Below are positions 41,995 to 51,127 of a stretch of DNA of 64,000 nt, in pieces. The stretch's first letter is position 1; every line of letters begins with the position of its first letter. Made by a program: the position numbers and the translations under genes. Source of the stretch: Phycisphaerales bacterium (GTDB lineage: Bacteria > Planctomycetota > Phycisphaerae > UBA1845 > Fen-1342). The notes under the pieces are model-generated. The model searched no databases, was not told the origin of the DNA, and saw nothing but the letters and a program-made list of their open reading frames with translations. The stretch is from NCBI GenBank assembly GCA_016716475.1, contig JADJWG010000001.1:1364001-1428000 (forward strand). The letters run 5' to 3'.

Positions 41995-44368
41995 TGCGAC
42001 TCTCCTGGGTGACGTCCAGCAACTGGTGGAAGATATGAAATTGCATACGGTACCACTCGCGTTCGAGCGGATCCGGTGTCTTGTAGACTTGGCCCATGTA
42101 CCGCCGGTTGAGCCACTCTGCCCCCGCCACAAATACGACCTGGCCGGAACCGACGTCTCGACGATGCACACTCAACGTGTGCGCCACGCGCGGCTGAACC
42201 GTGGCATCGATCCTGACAGAGTCAGCCCCGCTCACGCGCACACGGCCGGCACCGCCCGACACTTGCACGTCGAGTGCTTTCAGCAGGGTGATTGTCGCCG
42301 GTGCCAGGTACTGCGACGACTCGAACACGATCGCCCGGCCGCCTCCCTCGATGAACCTCCGAAGCTCGCGAAGCTGCTCGTCTGTCGGTGGCCGCGTCGG
42401 CAGGAGAAAGATACGGACGCCGGCCGGCAAGGCCTCGGGGCCGATGCCCGGCCCAAGCCGTGGCCGCAGGCCAAGCCGCACCAAGTTCAGGTAGAAGGCG
42501 TCATAGCTTCGATCGGAGTCGAAGACTTCGTACTCCAGACTGGATGGCAGGCGGTACGAGCAGATCACCTGATCCATCACCGCCCAGCGCGTGCGATCGG
42601 GGGGCGTTGGCTCCGGCGAGACCATGCGGGCCTGCGATGTGACAAACACACCGGCCGCCACATGCCCAGTCAGCAACCCGAGCGCAAGGCAAGTCACGAT
42701 CCAACGCGAACGCGCTAGTACGCCGAGCCCGGCCGCCGCAGCTCCCAGCAACACTCCGAACCATCCGGCCCACACCAGCCCGTCACGCGCGCCCGCGTGG
42801 TAATTCAGAAACTCGGCTGAGCTGAGTGCAAACTCCGGGATGCCTGGCAGAAACATTGTGAAGTTGGAAAAAATCGTGCTGTCGCCAAAAGCTAGCACGC
42901 GCCCGGCGCCGTAAGCGCGGGCGGCCGCAATCAGGTACAACCCGAAGTCATCCTCGGGATCGGCCTTGATGTTCCCGAAGAAGTTGGTGTGGCCGTAGTC
43001 CACCATCTCACTGCCCATGCGGCGGCCGACCAGCACGGGGCGGGCATGGAGCGGTGCGGCGATTGTGCAGGTGGTCTGCAGCATGAAATGGTTCACACGC
43101 CCGACGGCTGGATGGCGCCCGAGCCATGGGGCGGCGTAGGGACTCGGCTGGCCGCTGGTCAGATCGAACGTATCGTCATGCCGGAAGTGGAAACCGAAGG
43201 GTGCCGCGGTCGGGTTGAGGAAGGTGCTCATGCCAAAGAGATTCGTGTGGTCCCCGTGCAGCCAGAGTCCGCCGCCGCGCTCGACAAAGCGCAGAATCGC
43301 CGCCTGCTCATCCGGGCGAATCGGTTGCAGGGGCGTCTTCAATAGAAAGACGTCCACATCGGCGAGCAGCGCATCGGAAATTGGTGCCTCCGTGTTGACA
43401 CGTACATCGTAGAATTCGTCCAGCCAGTCGCGCAGCGAGGTGTAGGTATAGATCGTCCGTTCCCCCAGCGCCTCCTCGTCGAAAACGCCCGTAGTGACTT
43501 CCCAGAAATCGCTGTGCAGGTCGTTGATCAGAATTCGTCCCGGTTTCCGCGCGCCCTGCACTTCCCCGTACAGACACAGAGTCGCCCCCGCTGCTCCGGC
43601 CGCTGCCAATAGCCCAGCGCTCACCAGCAGAGCCGGCCGCGGCACCACCTTGGTGCGCCCATAGGAGAGTCGCGGCAGGCCGGCAGCGAGCAGCGGGACC
43701 AGCGGTAACAGTGAGACGAGCACGGTCCATGGGTTCCAGAAAATGGCGGGCAGCGCGAGTTCGGCCGCAAGCAGTCCCAGGAGCACCATCCGCACGATGG
43801 CATAAGCACAGATCAGCACAAACAGCGCAGGCAGCACCAGCCAACGGCGGCGCGCCAGCGTCAGGCCAAGTACAAGACCACCCGCGAGCACCTGCCCCAG
43901 CGGGTATACGCCGAACCGCTCCAGCGCCGGCCGGAGCAGGGTCGTGTTCCGCAACGTTTGCAGAGCCACCAGGGGGTCGCTGCCCACACTGCCCGACTCC
44001 AGACCGCGGGTCGCCTCCGGGTGGAGATCCTCAGTCGCGACCGCGTCCACCCCGAGCCCACTCCACAGGGCTGCCAGCGGCGCACTCAGGAAAGCGACTC
44101 GGTAAAAAGGCGCCACCCGCTCATAGCTCATGTGGAAAACCGCTTGCCCGGCGAACACACCGATCAGAAGTCCAGACGCCACCCCCAGACGCTGCCACCA
44201 AGGCGTGCGATCCTCCACAGCACGCCCGCGGAGCACCGCATCCAACAGGAGACAGACGGCTGCCAGTATGCCCAAGGCCAAGGCGTGCCCCGGACGCGGC
44301 GGTACGGTGAGCTCCACGACGTAGAGCCAGGCGACCGCCGCCAGCACCAGCCCGAGCCATGCAAGCAT
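41975..44368 (-). CDS. Polytopic membrane protein with two GATase-like extracytoplasmic modules
   Basis: This 797-aa protein has about seven N-terminal membrane helices (residues 1-255). A first class I glutamine-amidotransferase-like or DUF4350/DUF4159-like module follows at about 285-520 (GRILINDLHSDFWEV, RFVERGGGLWLHGDH, GRVLAFGDSTIFSNF). A further membrane helix pair and a second, shorter module at about 630-795 (LLPTRPPTDEQLRELRRFIEGGGRAIVF) complete it. The last membrane helices of the first block (AIVRMVLLGLL, then FWNPWTVLVSLLP) loosely recall exosortases, without the catalytic Cys. No enzyme activity is supported by residues seen. It is paralogous in layout to the upstream gene. Confidence 0.6.
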   Translation of the reverse strand: MLAWLGLVLAAVAWLYVVELTVPPRPGHALALGILAAVCLLLDAVLRGRAVEDRTPWWQRLGVASGLLIGVFAGQAVFHMSYERVAPFYRVAFLSAPLAALWSGLGVDAVATEDLHPEATRGLESGSVGSDPLVALQTLRNTTLLRPALERFGVYPLGQVLAGGLVLGLTLARRRWLVLPALFVLICAYAIVRMVLLGLLAAELALPAIFWNPWTVLVSLLPLVPLLAAGLPRLSYGRTKVVPRPALLVSAGLLAAAGAAGATLCLYGEVQGARKPGRILINDLHSDFWEVTTGVFDEEALGERTIYTYTSLRDWLDEFYDVRVNTEAPISDALLADVDVFLLKTPLQPIRPDEQAAILRFVERGGGLWLHGDHTNLFGMSTFLNPTAAPFGFHFRHDDTFDLTSGQPSPYAAPWLGRHPAVGRVNHFMLQTTCTIAAPLHARPVLVGRRMGSEMVDYGHTNFFGNIKADPEDDFGLYLIAAARAYGAGRVLAFGDSTIFSNFTMFLPGIPEFALSSAEFLNYHAGARDGLVWAGWFGVLLGAAAAGLGVLARSRWIVTCLALGLLTGHVAAGVFVTSQARMVSPEPTPPDRTRWAVMDQVICSYRLPSSLEYEVFDSDRSYDAFYLNLVRLGLRPRLGPGIGPEALPAGVRIFLLPTRPPTDEQLRELRRFIEGGGRAIVFESSQYLAPATITLLKALDVQVSGGAGRVRVSGADSVRIDATVQPRVAHTLSVHRRDVGSGQVVFVAGAEWLNRRYMGQVYKTPDPLEREWYRMQFHIFHQLLDVTQESRNGSAPR

Positions 44369-46923
44369 CAGTCACGCCCCCGCTGTGCGCGAAACTGTTC
44401 GAAGAGGTCGCGCAAGAGTTGGATGTTCCCTGGCCAATAGGCCTTTTCGGCCTCCAGGATCTTGTCATGCAGGAAGTACGAATCGCCGACGACGAGCGCG
44501 CCACCACGCCCAACGGCGCGAAAAACCAGCACGTCAAACGCGCCCACTTGATGCAGCACCTCCAGTGGAGCGCCACGCGTGACGACCGGCCAGGCCTCAC
44601 GGAAGTGCGGGCGCTGCATGGCTTCGCGCAACTTCGCGATCGGATCGCCCGGTTCCTCAATGGGCACCGGACCGAGCGGCAGTCCCGCGATGTCGAGCTC
44701 CAGCAATCCGAGCAAACCTTCGGCACCGGCCTTTTCCTCAAAGCCAACGGTCAGCATCAGCAGGCCGCCTCGTTCAAGGAACATGCGCACCTGCGCAAGC
44801 TCCTCCGGCAGGTAGGGCCGCGTTGGCGCGATGACCACCAGCAACTCTGCCTGGGCCAGGGCGTCGGCGAGCGAATCGCCGCGGTGCAGCACCCGCGGAA
44901 GATACTGGTTCCGCGCAAGATTCAGCAGCAGGCCACCCACGGAACGATCGGTCCACGCCCCCAGTGAAAAACGATTAGCGTGCGCAGCATCGAGGTACGC
45001 GATCGGACGGGGACCGCTGAGGGGTGCCGGCGCCGGTTGAGTCAGTTGTGGCGCGGCCCACGCCAAGCCCGCAAGCGGCACCAGTACGGCAACCGCGGGT
45101 CGCAGACCAAGTGAGCCCCGGGCACCCCTCGATGCAAGCGTCGAGAACGCGATCAGCAGCAGGACAGCGCCGCCCTGACCATACCACATTGCAGGAGGCG
45201 CTCCATCCGTCAATGTACGGAAGGCGCGCACGAGCATGTCTGCGGAGTGCGGCAGGGCGATGTTCTGAAACGCGGAGGTATCACCGAACACCAACACACG
45301 CCCACGGCCATAGCCCGCCTCGGCCACGATGACCAGGTCAGACAGTTGTTCACGCAACTGATAACGGTAGTCACCCAGGAAGGCGTCCTCCGGCCGGGCA
45401 CGGTTACCCAGATCGGAAAAGGACCAGCGCGCGTTGACCACCGGCCGCACACGTGGTCCGATCTCCAGTGATGCCCCCGTGCTGTGCTGCAGTTTCTCGT
45501 TGGCGTGATCCAGGCCGCGCACCAGCGGGTGCGGAAAGTACTCGCAGGCGTACGCCCACTGCGTCGCGGTGAAAGCCGAATCGAATCGGAAGCGGATGTC
45601 CACCGGTGCCAACAGGTGATTCAGAGGGTCGAGCGATCCGCCAATGTCGGTGTGGTCCCCCAGAACAAGCAAGCCGCCGCCCGCCGCCACAAACTCCCAG
45701 ATCGCCCGCCAGGCATCGTTCTCGAAACGCTCGTCGGGATTGATAATCACGAGTACCGCGACCTGTCCGAGGCGTTCCGGCGTCAGGGGCTCACCCTCCG
45801 CCGTGACCTCGGCAACGAAGCCGACACTCCGAAGGTAGTGTGGCAATTGCCCGAACATGCCGGCCGACATCAACCCGAGCGCCTCGAACGATGGTTCGTT
45901 GAACGCCCGCAGATTTTCGGCCGCCCCCTGATAGAACAAGATGCGCTGCTCCGCAGGCAGGGGCCGCCCCCCGAGCCAGTGCGGGATCATCATGAGTACG
46001 GCACCGGCCACGACACAGGCGAGACCGAGCGGCGCTCCGATGAACGAGCGACCCGATCGTGGTGCGGGCGGGGACGCGGCCACCCTGACCGGTGGTGACG
46101 CAGAGCCCAGTCGCCACCATGGTTCGAGCAGCGCCACCCACAGTCCGCCTGCGATCAGCAGCAGCAGCGGCGAGTACAGGGCCATCACCGCGGTGGGTAC
46201 TTCGGCTGCGAGATTCTGTTGCGGTTGTGAAGCCAGGGTACGCCCCGCGACCTGCATCATTCGGATTGCCAACCACGGTCCCTGTCCCAATTGGATCGCA
46301 GCCAGCACAATCACACCGCCCAGCCCCACCAGTGCGAGCCACCAGCGGTATCGCAGCAACGGCCACGCACGAAACAGGAGATAGCCGGCGAACGAGATAC
46401 TCAGCAGCAGCCCACCCGTCGCAGCGCCTTGCTGGACGAAAGTACCCGCGCGTCTTCCGAGGCGTGTAGAGAGACTCAGACTCAGCGTTTGCCAGCCGTT
46501 CCAGGCCATCGGTACATGCCAGAGAACCAGCGCCAGCAGCAGATAAGCGGCGCTCATATGGCCCAGCGCGCGCAGCGCGCACCCGAGAACCGGTACGCGG
46601 CGCTCGATCAATCCTGTCACACCATAAAGATGCAGTGTCAGCCCCGCGAGCCAGACCGCCTGCCCCTGGGGTATGAGCAAGAGTGTGAGCCCCAAAAGCG
46701 CGACCAACCACGCGGCGGCCACGGCGCGGTGCTGGGGAGGGGGCAGCGGCACACCCGGCGGCCTCGCCGAGCGGCAGGCGGCCCCGCAGAGCACCCACAC
46801 AACGACCAGCGCCAACAGCGCCCACGCGCGCCCTGACAACGGACTCACCGGGCCAAGATTGCCGGCCAGCAGGTGTAGCGCGGCGATGACGATGGGCACA
46901 ACCACGTAACTGCGCGGCGGCAT
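44368..46923 (-). CDS. Polytopic membrane protein with two GATase-like modules (paralogue)
   Basis: This 851-aa protein has about nine membrane helices in residues 1-315. A GATase/DUF4350-like module lies at about 330-590 (VLVIINPDERFENDAWRAIW, EFVAAGGGLLVLGDHTDIGG, GRGRVLVFGDTSAF). Another membrane segment and a second module follow at about 640-850 (LLVVIAPTRPYLPEELAQV, then FLERGGLLMLTVG, with GALVVGDSYFLHD at the end). It shares its arrangement with the next gene and overlaps it by one base (TGATG). It heads the seven-gene minus-strand run. Confidence 0.6.
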   Translation of the reverse strand: MPPRSYVVVPIVIAALHLLAGNLGPVSPLSGRAWALLALVVVWVLCGAACRSARPPGVPLPPPQHRAVAAAWLVALLGLTLLLIPQGQAVWLAGLTLHLYGVTGLIERRVPVLGCALRALGHMSAAYLLLALVLWHVPMAWNGWQTLSLSLSTRLGRRAGTFVQQGAATGGLLLSISFAGYLLFRAWPLLRYRWWLALVGLGGVIVLAAIQLGQGPWLAIRMMQVAGRTLASQPQQNLAAEVPTAVMALYSPLLLLIAGGLWVALLEPWWRLGSASPPVRVAASPPAPRSGRSFIGAPLGLACVVAGAVLMMIPHWLGGRPLPAEQRILFYQGAAENLRAFNEPSFEALGLMSAGMFGQLPHYLRSVGFVAEVTAEGEPLTPERLGQVAVLVIINPDERFENDAWRAIWEFVAAGGGLLVLGDHTDIGGSLDPLNHLLAPVDIRFRFDSAFTATQWAYACEYFPHPLVRGLDHANEKLQHSTGASLEIGPRVRPVVNARWSFSDLGNRARPEDAFLGDYRYQLREQLSDLVIVAEAGYGRGRVLVFGDTSAFQNIALPHSADMLVRAFRTLTDGAPPAMWYGQGGAVLLLIAFSTLASRGARGSLGLRPAVAVLVPLAGLAWAAPQLTQPAPAPLSGPRPIAYLDAAHANRFSLGAWTDRSVGGLLLNLARNQYLPRVLHRGDSLADALAQAELLVVIAPTRPYLPEELAQVRMFLERGGLLMLTVGFEEKAGAEGLLGLLELDIAGLPLGPVPIEEPGDPIAKLREAMQRPHFREAWPVVTRGAPLEVLHQVGAFDVLVFRAVGRGGALVVGDSYFLHDKILEAEKAYWPGNIQLLRDLFEQFRAQRGRD

Positions 46924-47015
46924 GGCTCTCCGAAGTGCGACCGGCGGAGCACCGACCGGGGTGCGTACAACTTAGCGGGACCGGAAGGTTACGTCATCCT
47001 CGGCGCCGACCGGCG

Positions 47016-50000
47016 TCAGCCACCGCAACGACTGCCGCCACAACTGGAGGGCCCGCTGCAACCACTTTGGCCCGTGCAGACACTCGAGACACCGGTACAG
47101 ATGCTGTTCGCGCATGTGCTGATCGTCCCGCACCCGCTGCTGCCGCCGCAGGCACTGGCCGCACAAGCCGAACCTTCGATACAGGCCGACAATCCACAAC
47201 TGCTCATCGCGCAGGCGCTGCCGTAGCACTGGCTGCCGAGGCACACGCTGCCGACACAGGCACTGGCGCCACAACCCGACCCGATGCACGCACTGCCGAG
47301 GCACCCGGTGCCCATGCAGGCGCTGCCGCCGCAGGCCGATCCGGCACAGGCACTGCCGAAGCACGCACTGCCGGCACAGGCACTGCCGCCGCAGCCGCTG
47401 CCGCCGCAGCCGCTGCCGGCACAGCCGCTGCCGCCGCAGCCGCTCGCGCCACAACCGCTTGCGATGCAGCCACTCAGACCGCAACCGCTGATGGCACAAC
47501 CGCTGCCACCGCAGGCGCTGGCGGCACAGCCGCTGAGGGCGCTCAGACTGATCGGGTTCCAGATAAGCACTTCACCCGTGGGATCCATGTGATTGGACGG
47601 ATCATTACCGACATAGATGTACTGGGTCGGGGCGAACTGCATCGTCGCAGAGCCGACCATCTGCCGAGCGGCGAAGAGCGGCGACATGTCGCGGTCGCCG
47701 GACGGCCCGCCGAGCGAACCGATCGGCAGACTGCGCTGGGCGTACGCCTCCATCGGGTCGAGCGACGTGAAGCGCCCGGCCCGGACACTGAGCTGTCGCT
47801 CGCGGAAGTAGTACTGGTTCGTCTCGGATTCCAGCCGCCGACCGGCGAAGCGAATCAGGTTGTCCACCGTCTCCGCGGTCTGGAACGGAGCCCCGAAACC
47901 CTCGTAGTCGTAGGCGTTGGCGACGTTGCCGGCGTTGTCGACCAATTGCAGCACCGAGTTCAGCCGGTTCTGGACATAGGCATAGTGCTGACCCGCGTTG
48001 AGCCGCCGCGCGATCAGTCCGTCGATGTGGCGGGCCAGCGTATACTTCACCTGGTCGCCATTCGGCAGCAACTCCCGGTCGACGTTGAGGTTGTCGTACT
48101 CGAACAGCGTGGTTTGTCCGTTCAGCGTGGTGGCGAGGCGCTTCCCGTCCGGCGCCAGCACGTGCGCGACGGTGTGGGTGGGCGTTTGCACCCCAACCAC
48201 GCGACCGTCGGCATTATAGCTGTACGTAACCGTCTGACCGCCGCTGGTTTCACTGCTCAAGCAACCGTTCTGATCGTAGGTGTATTCGATGGTCGTCGGT
48301 GGGCCGCCGCCCCCGGGGGTCGTCGTCTCCGAGATCAACTGCCGGCCGGCATTGTAGGTGTAGACCGTCACGGTCCCGTCTTCGGTGGTCAGCGAGGTGC
48401 GATTGCCGGCGAGATCATACTCATAGACGCGTGTGTAGTAGGTGAGCGATTCGGACTCGTTCTTGCGTGTTTCACTGGTCATGCGCCCCAGTGCGTCATA
48501 GGTATAGCGCGTCACGCTCGCGTCAACCGTGTTATCCGGCAGCCGCATCCGCTGCACACTCCGCGTGACCCGCTGCATGAGGTCATACTCGTACACGGTG
48601 CTGGATACGAGCTGCGCACCGCGCTGCGTCTCCTGCACGAGCACATCCCCCACGCTGTTGTACTGGTACGTCGTCGTCAGTCCGCCGGGGCCGGTGCTGG
48701 CCACCAGTTGCCCGCCGAGGTTGTACGTGTTCGTCTGCAGCACGACCCCCCCCTCGCGCACCTCGGTGAGTTCGCCCGCCTGGTTGTAGCTGTACTCCGT
48801 CAGCACACCTTCGGGATCGAGCTTGGTTGCAACACGGCCGGAGGGGTGATACGTGTAGCTGTAGGTGCGGCTGCGGAGGTTGTCCGTCTCCGTGAGGATG
48901 CGGCCGTCGGCATCCCGCACATACGAGAAATCGAAGCCGGGCGCGAGCACCCGCGTGATCTCGTCAGCGAGATTGCGCTCCAGCACGACGGAAACGCCGC
49001 CCGGGTAGTTGATCTGCGTGAGCGCATTGCGCAGGTTATGTACGTAGGTTGTAACCTCGCCCTTCCCATTCGTCCGAGTCAGGATATTGCCCGCGCCGTC
49101 GAACGTGTAGCGTGTTTCCCGGCCGAGCCCGTCCCGTACCAAACGCAACTGTCCGATGGCGTCAAAGGTCTCCACAATCGTGTGGTTGCCTGCGTCGGTG
49201 ACCGAAGTCGGCAGGCCGGCGGCGTCGAGCGTCGCCGACACCACCGCGCTCAGCGGCAACTGCGCCCCAATGGCCCGCATGGCACCATCGTAGAGATGCG
49301 TCGTCACATTCAGCAGCGGATCGGTCTGGGTCGCGATCTGGCCGTGCGAGGTGTAGGCATACGTGTACTCGGCGCCGTTCGGCCGCTGCATGGCCACCAC
49401 CCGCCGCCACGGATCGAACTGCATCGTGGTCGTGCGGCCAAGCGGATCGGTGCGGCTGATCACGTTGCCGGCCGCGTCGTATACGTATGTTGTGACCCCA
49501 CCGCGCGAATCCGTCTCGGTGAGCACGTTGCCGCGCCCGTCGTAGGTCATGGTGATTTGAAGGTCGCCGCCGGTCGATCGGCTCAACACGCGCCCGAGCG
49601 GGTCGTAGACGAAGAACGCCTCCTGCCCGGCGGGACTCTCGGTGCGGCTGAGGTTGTCCAACGCGTCGTAGTCCATGAGGGCCGTGCGATTGAGGGGGTC
49701 GGTACGGCTCGTCATCTGGCTGCGCGCGTTGTAGGTGTACTGCGTGCGGGCCTGCTGAGCGGTGCCCCACGCCACGAAGGACTCGATGATGCGTCCCTGC
49801 GGATCGTAGAAGAATTTGCTGACGGCCCCGCGCGGATTGGTGATCGTGTCCACCCGCCCATCGGCGTTGTAGGTGTACGTGGTGGTCTGGTTCAAGGCGT
49901 CGATCTGGGACAGCCGCCGACCGTTACCGTCATAGGTGAAACGGGTGATGCGGTTGGCTTCGTCCGTGATCTGTGTCAGGTGGTACATCGCGTTGTAGGT

Positions 50001-51050
50001 GAAGCGCATCCGGCCGCCCAGCGGGTTGCGAATCTCCGTGATGACGCCCTGCGAATCGAAGAAGAACTGCCATGTGACCCCGCGCTGGTTGTCTGTCTTG
50101 CGGGTTTCGGTGGCTGACGTGTAGGAGTAGGTGAAGTCCCCCTCGTCGCTGATCACGCGACTCGCCCGCCCCTGTGAATCGTAGGTCACTGCAAGCACGA
50201 CTTCATTCAGCGGGCTGCGAATCTGCGTGATGCGATCATTGTCGTCCCAGAGATACGTCCACACATAACCGTCCGCATCCGTGAATGCCGTCAGTCGGCC
50301 AGTCTCGTCGTATTCGTAGAACACCTCCCGCCCGGTGAAGTCCGCCACCGCCGAGACAAAACCCGCGGCGTTATAGGCCAGCGTGAACGTGCGATTCCCG
50401 GGCAGCGTCACCGCCGCCGGGCGACCTTCGGCGTCGTAGCTGAAAGTCGCGCTGCGCCCGACGTGATCCGTGATCTGCAGCAACCGGGTGAAGTCGTCGA
50501 ATTCCCACACGGCCTGGTCGCGCGTGATCAGACGATACCCGCCGACGACCTTCTCCAGTCGCTCGTTGCGCCCCAGCGACTGCGAATAGGTCTCGTCCGG
50601 TTGCTTGGTGAATACCGAGCGCTGCCCGTCCGGCCAGCGGAGAATGACCACCTCGTTCGTCAGGTTTCCCCGGAAGGTGGGAATCGCCATCATGTCGAAA
50701 AGCGAAACCATGCGCTTGCCGAAGAGTCCGACGTAGAACTCCTGGCTGAGGAACACGCGCTGCACCTGAAACTCGTCGAAAACAATGTCGTGCCGCATGT
50801 CAAGGAATTGGTGGTAAAGCTGCCCGGTGCGCACGAAGACCGGGGACCCCGAGCCGCTGCATGGATCACACTGCAACCCGGTGCACGGGTCGCAGTTCGG
50901 GCCCGTGCATGGCGGTCCCCAAGGCGTGTTCGGCTCGCCGATCCCCAGCGCCGGGTTGTCGTTGGCCCAGACCACGAGTGGGCCGAGCGCTGCGAGCATG
51001 GTCGTGACCAGCAGGGCACTCGCCCGTTGCGCATTGTTGCTGCACATCAT
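47016..51050 (-). CDS. RHS/YD-repeat protein with a cysteine pentapeptide C-terminal tip
   Basis: This 1344-aa exported protein has a signal peptide (about residues 10-29). A short Cys-rich linker (GPPCTGPNCDPCTGLQCDPC) comes first, then an N-terminal domain and some 25 YD repeats (about 200-1050). The RHS core follows with YDYEGFGAP, RFAGRRLESETNQYYFRERQ and NDPSNHMDPTGE. The core normally precedes a variable toxin tip. Here the last 172 residues are built from S-[G/A]-C-x-x units: 33 cysteines, the first 24 spaced exactly five apart. No toxin domain or adjacent immunity gene is visible. The start could also be the next Met. Confidence 0.85.
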   Translation of the reverse strand: MMCSNNAQRASALLVTTMLAALGPLVVWANDNPALGIGEPNTPWGPPCTGPNCDPCTGLQCDPCSGSGSPVFVRTGQLYHQFLDMRHDIVFDEFQVQRVFLSQEFYVGLFGKRMVSLFDMMAIPTFRGNLTNEVVILRWPDGQRSVFTKQPDETYSQSLGRNERLEKVVGGYRLITRDQAVWEFDDFTRLLQITDHVGRSATFSYDAEGRPAAVTLPGNRTFTLAYNAAGFVSAVADFTGREVFYEYDETGRLTAFTDADGYVWTYLWDDNDRITQIRSPLNEVVLAVTYDSQGRASRVISDEGDFTYSYTSATETRKTDNQRGVTWQFFFDSQGVITEIRNPLGGRMRFTYNAMYHLTQITDEANRITRFTYDGNGRRLSQIDALNQTTTYTYNADGRVDTITNPRGAVSKFFYDPQGRIIESFVAWGTAQQARTQYTYNARSQMTSRTDPLNRTALMDYDALDNLSRTESPAGQEAFFVYDPLGRVLSRSTGGDLQITMTYDGRGNVLTETDSRGGVTTYVYDAAGNVISRTDPLGRTTTMQFDPWRRVVAMQRPNGAEYTYAYTSHGQIATQTDPLLNVTTHLYDGAMRAIGAQLPLSAVVSATLDAAGLPTSVTDAGNHTIVETFDAIGQLRLVRDGLGRETRYTFDGAGNILTRTNGKGEVTTYVHNLRNALTQINYPGGVSVVLERNLADEITRVLAPGFDFSYVRDADGRILTETDNLRSRTYSYTYHPSGRVATKLDPEGVLTEYSYNQAGELTEVREGGVVLQTNTYNLGGQLVASTGPGGLTTTYQYNSVGDVLVQETQRGAQLVSSTVYEYDLMQRVTRSVQRMRLPDNTVDASVTRYTYDALGRMTSETRKNESESLTYYTRVYEYDLAGNRTSLTTEDGTVTVYTYNAGRQLISETTTPGGGGPPTTIEYTYDQNGCLSSETSGGQTVTYSYNADGRVVGVQTPTHTVAHVLAPDGKRLATTLNGQTTLFEYDNLNVDRELLPNGDQVKYTLARHIDGLIARRLNAGQHYAYVQNRLNSVLQLVDNAGNVANAYDYEGFGAPFQTAETVDNLIRFAGRRLESETNQYYFRERQLSVRAGRFTSLDPMEAYAQRSLPIGSLGGPSGDRDMSPLFAARQMVGSATMQFAPTQYIYVGNDPSNHMDPTGEVLIWNPISLSALSGCAASACGGSGCAISGCGLSGCIASGCGASGCGGSGCAGSGCGGSGCGGSACAGSACFGSACAGSACGGSACMGTGCLGSACIGSGCGASACVGSVCLGSQCYGSACAMSSCGLSACIEGSACAASACGGSSGCGTISTCANSICTGVSSVCTGQSGCSGPSSCGGSRCGG
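47019..47534 (-). repeat. Cysteine pentapeptide array (15-bp DNA repeat) in the RHS protein
   Basis: At DNA level, near-identical 15-base units (GCCGCTGCCGCCGCA-like on the plus strand) run in tandem. They encode S-[G/A]-C-x-x. The first 23 units are uninterrupted; then one extra residue appears and the spacing loosens to the end. The fourth and fifth residues vary (GG, AG, FG, MG, LG, IE, YG), so the array is not a simple recent slippage product. Confidence 0.9.
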
Positions 51051-51127
51051 CAGCTCTCCCGAAGGATTCGGCGCCGACCCGCGGCCGGCGCGTCACACAT
51101 CCGCGCGCAGCGTCACTCACCGGGGCG

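Noticed and set aside
47019..47534. Possible CRISPR array or simple satellite
   Set aside because: The 15-base units have no spacers, are in frame, and continue a coding sequence with a conserved Cys position.
46935..50117. Open frame of 1060 codons on the plus strand opposite the RHS gene
   Set aside because: It is fully antisense to the RHS gene, its first part is an Ala/Thr run that mirrors the Cys array, and no domain is recognisable. GC-rich coding DNA often leaves such frames open.
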